Shown: positions 44,133-51,984 of the stretch, one piece after another | How positions within the stretch are numbered: the first letter of the stretch is position 1 | Layout: the number at the start of each line of letters is the position of its first letter | NCBI RefSeq assembly: GCF_015235415.1 | Contig: NZ_JADGLL010000017.1 | Location: forward strand, 1 to 62,866 | Source: Microbacterium paludicola | GTDB lineage: Bacteria > Actinomycetota > Actinomycetes > Actinomycetales > Microbacteriaceae | Reading direction: 5' to 3' | Length of the DNA: 62,866 nt | Program-made: the position numbers and the translations under genes | The notes under the pieces: generated by a model | Seen by the model: the letters and a program-made list of their open reading frames with translations, nothing else | Told to the model about the DNA's origin: nothing | Database searches by the model: none

Positions 44133-44145
44133 TCCAGCGCCGGAA

Positions 44146-44859
44146 CTACGCGCGCTCGGTGTCGCGCAGCGAACGGCCGCGCACGTTCTGGATGTGGCTG
44201 CGCATGCACACGACCGCCGCCTCCGCGTCGCCGCGCTCGACGGCGTGCAACACCGCCTCGTGCTCGGCCACCGCCTCGCGCACGTCATCCGGGCCCCCCA
44301 GCACCGCCTGCCGCATCCGGTGGACGAGGGCGCCGAGCCCGTCGTACATCTCGAGCAGGTAATGGTTGCCCGCCGCGAGGAACAGCTGCCGGTGAAACTC
44401 GCCGTCCGCCGCGAAATAGCTCTTCGTCACCTCGAGCGGGACGCCTGCATCCGTGTGCTCGTCGATCACGTGCTGCGCGGCGGCGACGTGCGCGGCGTGA
44501 GCCGCTCGCAGGGACTCGCCGTGCTCCTCCCGCGCGGCCACAGCGCCCGCGGCCGCGGCCGGCTCGATCACCAGGCGCGCGTCGAACAGCTGCGCAAGCT
44601 CGTCCGCCCCGAGCGGCGGGGCCACGCGGTACCCGCGCAGCGCTTCGCGCGTCACGAGGCCCGTGCGCTCCAGCTGCACCATCGCCTCCCGGACGGGCGT
44701 GGGCGACACGTCGAGCAGCCTCGCCATCGAATCGATCGAGAGGCGCGACCCGGGCTCCACCTCACCCGTGAGGAGCATCTCGAGGATCATGTCGTAGACG
44801 CGGTCGCGCAGACCGCGACGCTCGATCTCGACGACGCGTCCGAGCGGCAGACTGCTCAT
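44146..44859 (-). CDS. GntR-family regulator with FCD domain
   Basis: Transcription factor of 237 residues. The winged helix occupies about residues 15-80, with SIDSMARLLDVSPTPVREAM containing the recognition helix. The FCD ligand-binding domain follows, with metal-site type residues in FDARLVIEP, DGEFHRQLFLAAGN, AEHEAVLHAVERGD and RSHIQNV. FCD regulators usually bind short palindromes and respond to sugar acids or organic acids. Its stop-to-start coupling (ATGA) makes it the last gene of the kinase operon. The shared palindrome ATCCTATAGGAT before both catabolic operons is the best candidate operator. Confidence 0.92.
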   Translation of the reverse strand: MSSLPLGRVVEIERRGLRDRVYDMILEMLLTGEVEPGSRLSIDSMARLLDVSPTPVREAMVQLERTGLVTREALRGYRVAPPLGADELAQLFDARLVIEPAAAAGAVAAREEHGESLRAAHAAHVAAAQHVIDEHTDAGVPLEVTKSYFAADGEFHRQLFLAAGNHYLLEMYDGLGALVHRMRQAVLGGPDDVREAVAEHEAVLHAVERGDAEAAVVCMRSHIQNVRGRSLRDTERA

Positions 44860-45683
44860 CGCCCACTCCTCTCCGCGACGTCGCCGCCGCGCCCCTCATC
44901 CCCGGCCGCCGAACGCTGACCGCCCGCACTCGCGCAGGCGAGAGCTTCATCGAGAATACGGCCGAACGCCGCGGGATCATGCGCGTACCGCCCGAGGAAC
45001 AGCCCGTCGACGGCATCCGGAATCCGCGACAGCAGCCCGGGGCCCGCGCTCCCCCCGTACAGCACCGCCGAGCCGTCACCGGCCCCCGAGTCCCCGAGCG
45101 CCTCCCGAAGCCGGAGGCAGACCGCCCGGATGTGCTCATCCGGCGCCGGCTCGGCCGCGCCGATCGCCCACACCGGCTCGTACGCGACGAGCACCCGCCC
45201 CGTCCGGCCCGCGGCGAGCGCGGGCCCGATCGACGCCTCCAGCTGGGCCACGCAGGCGTCTGCGGCGGCGGCCGGCGAACCGCGCACCTCCTCGCCCACG
45301 CAGACGAGCGGCACGAGGCCCGCGGCGAGCGCCGCGTCCACCTTGCGGGCGACGGTCTCATCCGTCTCGCCGAACATCCGGCGCCGCTCGGCGTGGCCGA
45401 TCTCGACGAAGCTCACGCCGAACTCCGCCAGCTGCCGCGCCGACACCTCGCCCGTGTACGCGCCCTCGTCCCAGAACACATCCTGCGCCCCCACACGCAC
45501 AGGTCCGTCGCCCACGAGCGACACGACCTCCGGGATCGACAGGAAGCTCGGGATGACGAAGGGCTCCACGACTCCCGACGAGACCGCCGGGTGTGCGGCG
45601 CACAGCTCGGCGACCGCGCGCGCCCACGTCATCGTCCGCTCGCGCCCGAAGTACAGCTTCAGGCTCGCGCCGATGACGAACAC
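44856..45683 (-). CDS. Triosephosphate isomerase-like enzyme, probable L-erythrulose-1-phosphate isomerase
   Basis: TIM-family isomerase of 275 residues. The phosphate/substrate lysine is K9 in IGASLKLYFG (the usual NxK is SLK here), the acid-base histidine H97 is in EIGHAERRRMFGE and the catalytic glutamate E169 in VAYEPVWAIG. LYGGSAGPG and DGLFLGRYAHDP form the phosphate site. Actinobacteria keep a separate glycolytic tpiA in the gap operon, and this second form next to an RpiB-type gene and a DhaK-type kinase matches the EryH/LerI isomerases of tetritol catabolism. GTG start at 45683, 4 nt after the rpiB-like stop. The C-terminal ~25 residues are low complexity. Confidence 0.88.
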   Translation of the reverse strand: MFVIGASLKLYFGRERTMTWARAVAELCAAHPAVSSGVVEPFVIPSFLSIPEVVSLVGDGPVRVGAQDVFWDEGAYTGEVSARQLAEFGVSFVEIGHAERRRMFGETDETVARKVDAALAAGLVPLVCVGEEVRGSPAAAADACVAQLEASIGPALAAGRTGRVLVAYEPVWAIGAAEPAPDEHIRAVCLRLREALGDSGAGDGSAVLYGGSAGPGLLSRIPDAVDGLFLGRYAHDPAAFGRILDEALACASAGGQRSAAGDEGRGGDVAERSGR

Positions 45684-45687
45684 GGGA

Positions 45688-46143
45688 TCAGACGCCCTTG
45701 TAGGAGCAGATGTCCTGGACCTTCTCGTTCGAGGGGCTGGTCTCGTCGAACTCGTAGGTGAGCCACTCGCGCGCGAGGCGCCGGGCGAGCTCGAGCCCGA
45801 CCACCCGCTGCCCCATGCACAGCACCTGCGCGTTGTTGGAGAGCACCGAACGCTCCACCGAGTACGAGTCGTGGGCCGTGACGGCGCGGATGCCCGTGAC
45901 CTTGTTCGCCGCGATCGCGACGCCGAGGCCGGTGCCGCAGATCAGCAGGGCGCGATCCGCCTCGCCGCGCGCGACGCGCTCGGCGGCCTCGATCGCGATC
46001 TTCGGGTACGAGGTGTGCCCGTCGGCGTCGACGCCGACGTCGACGACGCTCGCCACGAGGTCGTTCTGCTCGAGGTCCGCCTTCAGCGCCTCCTTGTACT
46101 GGTAGCCGGCGTCGTCGCTGCCGACGATGAGACGAAGTGCCAT
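45688..46143 (-). CDS. RpiB/LacAB-type isomerase, probable D-erythrulose-4-phosphate isomerase
   Basis: Protein of 151 residues of the ribose-5-phosphate isomerase B family. It has [13 protein letters not shown] (where ordinary RpiB has GSDHAG), nucleophile region [17 protein letters not shown] (C69), [18 protein letters not shown] (H91) and LCMGQRVVG. The change of His to Asp at position 11 fits branches acting on four-carbon phosphates such as EryI/DerI, rather than on ribose 5-phosphate; this is inference. It lies between the kinase and TIM-type genes and would give D-erythrose 4-phosphate. Confidence 0.88.
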   Translation of the reverse strand: MALRLIVGSDDAGYQYKEALKADLEQNDLVASVVDVGVDADGHTSYPKIAIEAAERVARGEADRALLICGTGLGVAIAANKVTGIRAVTAHDSYSVERSVLSNNAQVLCMGQRVVGLELARRLAREWLTYEFDETSPSNEKVQDICSYKGV

Positions 46144-46187
46144 GTTCCTTGCTCCTTAGCTCCGCGGGATCGCGGTGTCGCGGTTCG

Positions 46188-47903
46188 TTATCCGAGGGTG
46201 CGGTGGATGGTGCGGCACACGAGGGCGAACGAGACCGCCCCCGGGTCGGGAGTGCCGATCGACTTCTCGCCGTGCGAGCGGGCCCGGCCGAGCGTGGCGA
46301 CGAGGTCGGCGGTGCCCTGCGCGGCTCCCTCCGCCCCCGTGGTCGCGCGGTCCCACGCGTCGGCGAGCCCTCGACCGCCGGCGACCGCCGCGGCTAGCGC
46401 GTCGGCGAAGGGCACCATCGCGTCGACCATCGTCTTGTCCCCGACCTTCGCCTTGCCGAAGGCCATCACGGCGTCCTTCGCAGCCGTCACGCCGGTGGCG
46501 ACCGCCGCGGCATCCGCCGTCGACTCGTCGCCGAGCGCCTCGCCGACGGTCCGGAGGATCTCGGCCCAGATGGCGCCCGAGGTGCCGCCCGCCTTGTCGC
46601 TCCAGGCCTCCGCGGCGTGGGCGAGCACTGTGCGCGCCCCGGCGCCGCCGTCCACCGCCCGGTGCGCGGCGTCCCGGGCGGCGCGGGATCCGCGCTGCAT
46701 CCCGATGCCGTGGTCGCCGTCGCCGGCGACCTGATCCATCCGGCCCAGGTCGTCGGCCGCATCGTCCAGGGCGCCTGCCACGGCGTCGAGGCCGTCGGCG
46801 ATCGCGCGGCCAAGGGCGCGGGACTCGTCGCTCGCGGGCCCGATCGGCTGCTCCTCGTCGGCCGCGTCGACGTGCACCTCCACGTGCCGCTGCGGCGCGA
46901 CCGATCCCTTGCGGTAACCGGGGGTGTCGGCGGGTGCCGTCCAGAGCGTCTCGAGCTCCTCGTCGAGCCACAGCAGCGTGAGAGAGCAGCCCGCCATGTC
47001 GAAGCTGGTGCACAGCTCGCCGACCTCGGGCTCGACCACAACGGCGCCGCGCTCGGCGAGCAGGCGGTGAACGGTGCGGTAGACGACGAAGAGCTCCTCG
47101 TACTTCACGCTGCCGAGGCCGTTCAGGATCGGCACAACGCGCGCGCCGCCGAGGCTCACGCCGTCGGGAAGCTCCTCGAGCAGCTTCGTCACGAACATCT
47201 CGGCAAGGCCCGCGGCGGTCGGGATGTCGACCTCGTCGATGCCGGGCTCGCCGTGGATGCCGAGGCCGACGGCCATCCGACCCTCGGGCACCTCGAAGAG
47301 CGGCGCGTCGGCGCCGGGCAGCGTGCAGCCCGAGAAGGCAACGCCGAACGACCGGGTGCGGGCGTTCGCCAACCGGGCGACCCGCTCGACGCCGTCGAGG
47401 TCGTAGCCCGCCTCGGCCGCGGCGCCCGCGACCTTGAACACGGCGAGGTCGCCCGCGATCCCGCGGCGCTGATCGATGCGCTCGCGCGGCGCGCTCCAGA
47501 TGTCGTCGGTCACCAGCACGGTGCGCACGTCGTGGCCCTCGGCGTTCAGGCGGTCCTGCGCCTGCGTGAAGTGGAGCACGTCGCCGGCGTAATTCCCGTA
47601 GCTCAACAGCACGCCGCGGCCCTGGTCGGCGGCCTTCGCCACCGAGTACACCTGGTGTGCCGAAGGCGAGGCGAAGAGGTTGCCCATCGCCGCGCCGTGC
47701 GCGATGCCCGGGCCGACGAGCCCGCCGAAGGCCGGGTAGTGACCGCTGCCGCCGCCGATGACGAGGGCGACCTGCTGGTCCTCGGAGCGGGTCGAGCGCA
47801 CGACGCCGCCCGGGATGCGCTGCACCCAGCGGGATGCCGCGTCCGCGAAGCCCTGGGTCATCTCGTCGGCGAACGCCGCCGGGTCATTGAACAGTCGCGT
47901 CAT
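46188..47903 (-). CDS. Dihydroxyacetone kinase-family kinase (DhaK-DhaL fusion), probable erythrulose kinase
   Basis: ATP-dependent ketose kinase of 571 residues, close to the normal length of fused DhaK-DhaL enzymes. The DhaK half has LVIGGGSGHYPAFGGLVGPG, GVLLSYGNYAGDVLHF and VGLGIHGEPG, whose H217 should form the hemiaminal bond with the substrate. The DhaL half has QVAGDGDHGIGMQRG (ADP-Mg site), KAGGTSGAIWAEIL and FGKAKVGDKTMVDAM. In tetritol pathways such kinases phosphorylate L- or D-erythrulose. It is the first gene of the operon. The ATG at 47903 follows a GAGGAAG, and the operator palindrome lies 41 bp upstream; an in-frame upstream start would erase the operator region. Confidence 0.92.
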   Translation of the reverse strand: MTRLFNDPAAFADEMTQGFADAASRWVQRIPGGVVRSTRSEDQQVALVIGGGSGHYPAFGGLVGPGIAHGAAMGNLFASPSAHQVYSVAKAADQGRGVLLSYGNYAGDVLHFTQAQDRLNAEGHDVRTVLVTDDIWSAPRERIDQRRGIAGDLAVFKVAGAAAEAGYDLDGVERVARLANARTRSFGVAFSGCTLPGADAPLFEVPEGRMAVGLGIHGEPGIDEVDIPTAAGLAEMFVTKLLEELPDGVSLGGARVVPILNGLGSVKYEELFVVYRTVHRLLAERGAVVVEPEVGELCTSFDMAGCSLTLLWLDEELETLWTAPADTPGYRKGSVAPQRHVEVHVDAADEEQPIGPASDESRALGRAIADGLDAVAGALDDAADDLGRMDQVAGDGDHGIGMQRGSRAARDAAHRAVDGGAGARTVLAHAAEAWSDKAGGTSGAIWAEILRTVGEALGDESTADAAAVATGVTAAKDAVMAFGKAKVGDKTMVDAMVPFADALAAAVAGGRGLADAWDRATTGAEGAAQGTADLVATLGRARSHGEKSIGTPDPGAVSFALVCRTIHRTLG

Positions 47904-47944
47904 CGCGCCGCTTCCTCTCTGGGCCTCATCGCCCGCGATCCAAA

Positions 47945-47956
47945 ATCCTATAGGAT
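47945..47956. promoter_or_regulatory. GntR operator, site 2
   Basis: Perfect palindrome ATCCTATAGGAT, 41 bp upstream of the kinase start, identical to the core of the site at 41972-41983. It lies between the kinase operon and the divergent LLM gene at 48059. Confidence 0.75.
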
Positions 47957-48058
47957 CGATAGTAGGCGCATCGGGGCCCGTGGTCGAGTCCGGATCCTTC
48001 TCGTGGGGATCCGACAACGGATGCCTCCGTCGCCGTCGCCTCCCCGCAGAATGGCCGG

Positions 48059-49090
48059 GTGAGTGAGACGACGGAGTTCCACATCGAGATCGGCACGCGC
48101 GACGCGAGCCCCGACGGCGCGGAGAAGGCGGCGCGGTTCGCGGCGGAGGCGGGCTTCAGCGGCCTCCAGCTGACCGAGACGCAGCACGACCCGTTCATCG
48201 GCTGCGCCCTCGCGGCGCGCGAGGCGAAGCGCGCGGGACGCGACATCCGGGTATCGACAGCGATCGCCGTGGCGTTCGCCCGCAACCCGATGACCGTGGC
48301 GATGGCGGCGAACGACGTGCACCTCGCGGCCGAGGGGCGCTTCGCCCTGGGCCTCGGGTCGCAGGTGCAGGCGCACATCGAGAAGCGCTTCTCGATGCCG
48401 TGGTCGGCGCCCGTGCCGCGCATGCGCGAGTTCATCGCCGCCCTGCGCGCCATCTGGCACGCGTGGGAGACCGGTGAGCGGCTGCAGGTGCGCGGCGAGC
48501 ACTACCAGCACACGCTGATGTCTCCGGTGTTCGACCCCGGCCCCAACCCGCACGGCAACCCGCCGATCTGGCTCGCGGGCGTCGGTGCCGCGATGACCCG
48601 CCTCGCCGGCGAGGCGGCCGACGGGTTCGTGGCGCACGCCTTCACCACGCGCGAATACCTCGCCGAGGTCAGCGTGCCGGCGCTCGCGAAGGGCCGCACC
48701 CGCTCGGCGCTCACCGAGCCGGTGAAGCTGATCGCGCTGCCGTTCGTGATCGTCGCGTCGGATGCCGCCGCGCGCGCGAAGCAGGAGGCCGCGGTGCGGC
48801 AGCAGATCGCGTTCTACGCGTCCACGCCCGCATACCGCCCCGTGATGGAGCTGCACGGCTGGGACGAGATCGCCGACCGCCTGCACGACGCGTCCCGCCG
48901 GGGCGAGTGGCGCGAGATGGCCGCACTCGTCGACGACGACATGCTCGACGCGTTCGCCGTCGCCGGCACTCCCGCCGAGGTGCACGAGGGCCTGCGCGCC
49001 CGCTTCGCCGGGCTCGCCGACACGGTGTGCGTGAACGCGCCCGATGCGGCCGACCCGGCGGACGTCGCCGCGCTCGCGGTCACTCCCTGA
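48059..49090 (+). CDS. LLM-class F420-dependent oxidoreductase (TIGR03617-like)
   Basis: Luciferase-like protein of 343 residues. Recognisable segments are GFSGLQLTETQHDPF, TAIAVAFARNPMTVAMAANDV, LGLGSQVQAHIEKRFSMPW and PPIWLAGVGAAMTRLAGE, which match the actinobacterial TIGR03617 group. F420 dependence is inferred from the family. The GTG start is exactly 6 nt after CAGAAT, so it is probably leaderless. It is divergent from the erythrulose-type kinase gene, and GntR binding at 47945 could reach it, but no metabolic link is evident. It differs strongly from the LLM protein at 1481. Confidence 0.88.
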   Translation: MSETTEFHIEIGTRDASPDGAEKAARFAAEAGFSGLQLTETQHDPFIGCALAAREAKRAGRDIRVSTAIAVAFARNPMTVAMAANDVHLAAEGRFALGLGSQVQAHIEKRFSMPWSAPVPRMREFIAALRAIWHAWETGERLQVRGEHYQHTLMSPVFDPGPNPHGNPPIWLAGVGAAMTRLAGEAADGFVAHAFTTREYLAEVSVPALAKGRTRSALTEPVKLIALPFVIVASDAAARAKQEAAVRQQIAFYASTPAYRPVMELHGWDEIADRLHDASRRGEWREMAALVDDDMLDAFAVAGTPAEVHEGLRARFAGLADTVCVNAPDAADPADVAALAVTP

Positions 49091-49208
49091 GCCAGCGGTC
49101 CTCCGCGGGCACTTCTGCCCACTTCCGCGGCGCTTCGCGCTTCTGCGCCCGCGCGCCGCGAAAGGATGTGTCCAGTAACCCTGTCCGCACGATGAGGTGA
49201 GGAGTGCC

Positions 49209-50492
49209 ATGAGCACGCAGACGACACCCGACGACACAACCGACACGCCCCGCTGGCGGGTGATCGGCCCCGGCCTCGTGGTGGCCGCGACGGGCGTCGG
49301 ATCGGCCGACATGGTCGCGACGCTGGTGGCCGGATCGAACTACGGCTACATGCTGCTGTGGGCGGTGGTCGTCGGCGTCATCCTGAAGATCGTCCTCGTC
49401 GAGGGTGCCGGACGCTACACGGTCGCGACGGGCAGGACGATCTTCGAGGGCTGGCGCTCGCTCGGCCGCTGGCCCGTCTGGTACTTCGCTCCCTACATCG
49501 TCATCTGGGGCTTCGTCTACGGCGCGTCGGCGATGAGCTCGACGGCGCTTCCGATCGCCGCCCTGTTCCCCGAGGGGAGCTTCGGCGCCCAGACCTGGTT
49601 CTGGGCCGTCCTGACCGGCCTCCTCGGCTTCGCGATGATCTGGTTCAGCAAGTACAAGGTCTTCGAGCGGATCACCGCCGTGCTCGTCGGACTGATGTTC
49701 GTCACGATCGTGATCCTCGCCGTCATCGCGGCACCGAACTTCCTGGAGACGATCTCCGGCCTCGTGCCGATGATGCCCGAGGGCGGCGTGTTCAACACCC
49801 TCGCCCTCGCGGGTGGCGTCGGCGGCACCATCACCCTCGCCGCGTACGGCTACTGGCTGCGCGAGAAGGGCTGGGACAAGCCCAGGTTCCTGCGCGTCAT
49901 GCGGATCGACAACACGGTCGCGTACGTCATGACCGGCATCTTCGTCATCTCGATGCTGATCGTCGGCGCCGAGGTGGTGCGCGCCGCGGGTGTCACCCTC
50001 GAGGGCGGCGACCAGAGCCTGCTCGCGCTCGACGGCGTGCTGCGCGAGCGGTACGGCGACTTCATCGGCGTGTGGTTCCTTGTCGGGTTCTGGGCCGCGG
50101 GCTTCTCGTCGGTGCTCGGCGTGTGGAACGGCGTCTCGCTGATGTTCGCCGACTTCATGGGCAATGTCACCGGGAAGGGATCGGCGCACCCCGACTCCCA
50201 GGCCGGCGGCAAGTGGTTCAAGGTCTACCTCGTGTGGCTGACGTTCCCGCCGATGCTGCTGCTCCTGCTCGACCAGCCGATCTTCCTGATCCTGCTGTAC
50301 GGATTCCTCGGCGCGCTGTTCATGCCGTTCCTCGCGATCACGCTGCTGCCGATCCTGAACACGGATCGCATCCCCGTCGACTACCGGAACAAGTGGTACT
50401 CAAACGTCGCCCTCGGCATCACGGCGCTGCTGTTCATCGTGCTCGGCGTCTACCAGGCGGTGCAGGCGATCGTGAAGGCCTTCGGCGGCTGA
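49209..50492 (+). CDS. NRAMP-family-related transporter
   Basis: Membrane protein of 427 residues with about 11 helices and the general NRAMP order (VIGPGLVVAATGVGSADMV at the first helix). The DPGN motif that binds Mn/Fe in helix 1 of classical NRAMPs is replaced by GVGSADMVATLVAGS, and helix 6 lacks MPH (TITLAAYGYWLREKGW instead). It therefore belongs to the non-canonical branch, and transport of Mn2+ or Fe2+ should not be assumed. The ATG at 49209 has GAGGAG 6 nt upstream and is preferred to one 12 nt earlier. It is a single gene followed by a repeat pair. Confidence 0.85.
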   Translation: MSTQTTPDDTTDTPRWRVIGPGLVVAATGVGSADMVATLVAGSNYGYMLLWAVVVGVILKIVLVEGAGRYTVATGRTIFEGWRSLGRWPVWYFAPYIVIWGFVYGASAMSSTALPIAALFPEGSFGAQTWFWAVLTGLLGFAMIWFSKYKVFERITAVLVGLMFVTIVILAVIAAPNFLETISGLVPMMPEGGVFNTLALAGGVGGTITLAAYGYWLREKGWDKPRFLRVMRIDNTVAYVMTGIFVISMLIVGAEVVRAAGVTLEGGDQSLLALDGVLRERYGDFIGVWFLVGFWAAGFSSVLGVWNGVSLMFADFMGNVTGKGSAHPDSQAGGKWFKVYLVWLTFPPMLLLLLDQPIFLILLYGFLGALFMPFLAITLLPILNTDRIPVDYRNKWYSNVALGITALLFIVLGVYQAVQAIVKAFGG

Positions 50493-50501
50493 CACCATTC
50501 G

Positions 50502-50560
50502 GTCGTTGAGCGAGCGGAGCGAGTCGAAACGGGCCGAGCGAGCGGAGCGAGTCGAGGCCG
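50502..50560. repeat. Two direct GAGCGAGCGGAGCGAG copies
   Basis: Full copy at 50502-50532 (GTTGAGCGAGCGGAGCGAGT followed by CGAAACGG) and a second core at 50534-50555, both purine-rich on the plus strand. They lie just upstream of the APH-like gene and end about 15 bp before its -10-like hexamer. Confidence 0.8.
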
Positions 50561-50583
50561 CAGCGAGCGGGCAGGATGGGCGC

Positions 50584-51327
50584 ATGTCCGCACCTTCCCC
50601 GCTCGGCCGCATCCCACTCGAGGCGATCGAGGCGCCTGCGCGCGTGCGGGCGCTGGCGGGCGGCGCCGAGCTCGCGCCCGTGTGGCGCAACCAACTGGGC
50701 GGGGTGACGTGGCGGGCCGGCGACACGTACATCAAGCACGGGCCGCGGCACGGCGAGGCGTCGATGGCGGAGGAAGCGGAGCGGCTTCGCTGGGCGGCGC
50801 CGTTCACGCCGGTGCCGCGCGTGCGCGCGCACGGCGAGACCGAGGCCGAGGAGTGGCTCGTCACCGAGGCTCTCGCGGGCGAGTCGGCCGTGGCCCCGCA
50901 CTGGGTCGCCCGGCCGGAGGTGGCCGTGCAGGCGATCGCCGAGGGGCTGCGCGCGCTGCACGACGCACTGCCCGTCGACGACTGCCCGTTCGACTGGTCG
51001 GTGCCCGCGCGGGCCTCCCGTGCCGCCGGGCGCGGGATCGTCCTGCCCGACGAGCTGCGCGATCCGCCGCCGACCGACCGGCTCGTCGTGTGCCACGGCG
51101 ACGCGTGCGCGCCGAACACGCTGCTCGGCGAGGACGGCCGCTGGGCCGCCCACGTCGACCTCGGCTCACTCGGCGTCGCCGACCGATGGGCGGACATCGC
51201 GGTCGCGACGATGAGCCTCGAATGGAACTACGGCCCCGGGTGGGACGACCTGTTCCTCGAGGCGTACGGCATCGATCCGGATCCGCTCCGCACGACGTAC
51301 TACCGCGCCCTCTGGAACGCGACCTGA
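50584..51327 (+). CDS. APH(3')-like phosphotransferase
   Basis: Protein-kinase-fold phosphotransferase of 247 residues. VVCHGDACAPNTLL (catalytic D173 and metal-binding N178) and HVDLGSLGVADRWADIA (metal-binding D192) are very close to the signatures of aminoglycoside 3'-phosphotransferases; the ATP lysine is K51 in DTYIKHG. It is somewhat shorter than classical APH(3') (about 260-270 residues). It may phosphorylate aminoglycosides or a natural sugar-like substrate; resistance is not shown. The ATG at 50584 is 6 nt after CAGGAT, and the upstream in-frame codons are only repeat sequence. GC and codon use match the neighbours, and no mobile element is seen, so it looks like a chromosomal gene. 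Confidence 0.85.
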   Translation: MSAPSPLGRIPLEAIEAPARVRALAGGAELAPVWRNQLGGVTWRAGDTYIKHGPRHGEASMAEEAERLRWAAPFTPVPRVRAHGETEAEEWLVTEALAGESAVAPHWVARPEVAVQAIAEGLRALHDALPVDDCPFDWSVPARASRAAGRGIVLPDELRDPPPTDRLVVCHGDACAPNTLLGEDGRWAAHVDLGSLGVADRWADIAVATMSLEWNYGPGWDDLFLEAYGIDPDPLRTTYYRALWNAT

Positions 51328-51347
51328 TCCGGGGGGAGGATCAAGGC

Positions 51348-51848
51348 ATGTCGCGAGTCGTGCGAGTCGTGCGGGCGGCGCTGGCGCCGCTGACGCGCAC
51401 GCGCCTGTTCCGCGGGGCCGGGCCCATCCTGCTTCCCGTCGCCGAGCGGGTCGTGCGCGCGCTGACCGGGGGACGCGCGCAGGTGTCGGGCGTGCTCGTC
51501 CCCTCGCTGACACTCCACACGGTCGGTGCACGCACGGGCGAGCTCCGCGCGAGCGAGCTGATGTACACGCCCGACGGCACCGGATGCGCCATCGTCGCCG
51601 GCACGAACTTCGCGCGCGGGCGCCACCCCGCCTGGACCCACAACCTCATCGCGCACCCGGAGGAACAGATCACCGTCCGCGGGCGCCGCTACGCCGTCGT
51701 CGCCGAGCGGATCGACACGGATCCGGACGCCCGCGAGGCCGCGTGGAAGCGGATCGAGCGCCAGTGGCCCGGCTACCGCACCTACGAGCGCGACTCGGGC
51801 AGGCAGGTGCGGCTGTTCCGTCTTCGGCTTGTGCGGGAGTTGGGCTGA
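51348..51848 (+). CDS. Deazaflavin (F420)-dependent nitroreductase-family protein (Ddn type)
   Basis: Protein of 166 residues with the split-beta-barrel fold of the Ddn/Rv3547 family. The core LTLHTVGARTGELRASELMY and IVAGTNFARGRHPAWTHNLI, then EEQITVRGRRYAVVAE, are the family signature. The first ~40 residues form an amphipathic N-terminal helix. Members bind F420 and reduce quinones or nitro compounds. The ATG at 51348 has GGGGGGAGG 9 nt upstream and lies 20 nt after the APH-like stop, so the two genes are probably co-transcribed. Confidence 0.9.
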   Translation: MSRVVRVVRAALAPLTRTRLFRGAGPILLPVAERVVRALTGGRAQVSGVLVPSLTLHTVGARTGELRASELMYTPDGTGCAIVAGTNFARGRHPAWTHNLIAHPEEQITVRGRRYAVVAERIDTDPDAREAAWKRIERQWPGYRTYERDSGRQVRLFRLRLVRELG

Positions 51849-51984
51849 GCCTGCAGGGCCGTGAGTGCCTTCCGCTCGGCTGCGGGGGATCTCGTTCGCC
51901 AGCGGGGGCCCGGCTCGCTCGTTCCTCGCTCACCCCCTCCCGACGACCGAGACCCCCTCCGCCTCGCTGACTCGCCTCGCTGAC

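Noticed and set aside
50502..51848. Mobile resistance island around the APH-like gene
   Set aside because: No transposase, integrase, terminal inverted repeats or target duplication is visible, and composition matches the surroundings. The flanking repeats are the general genomic family.
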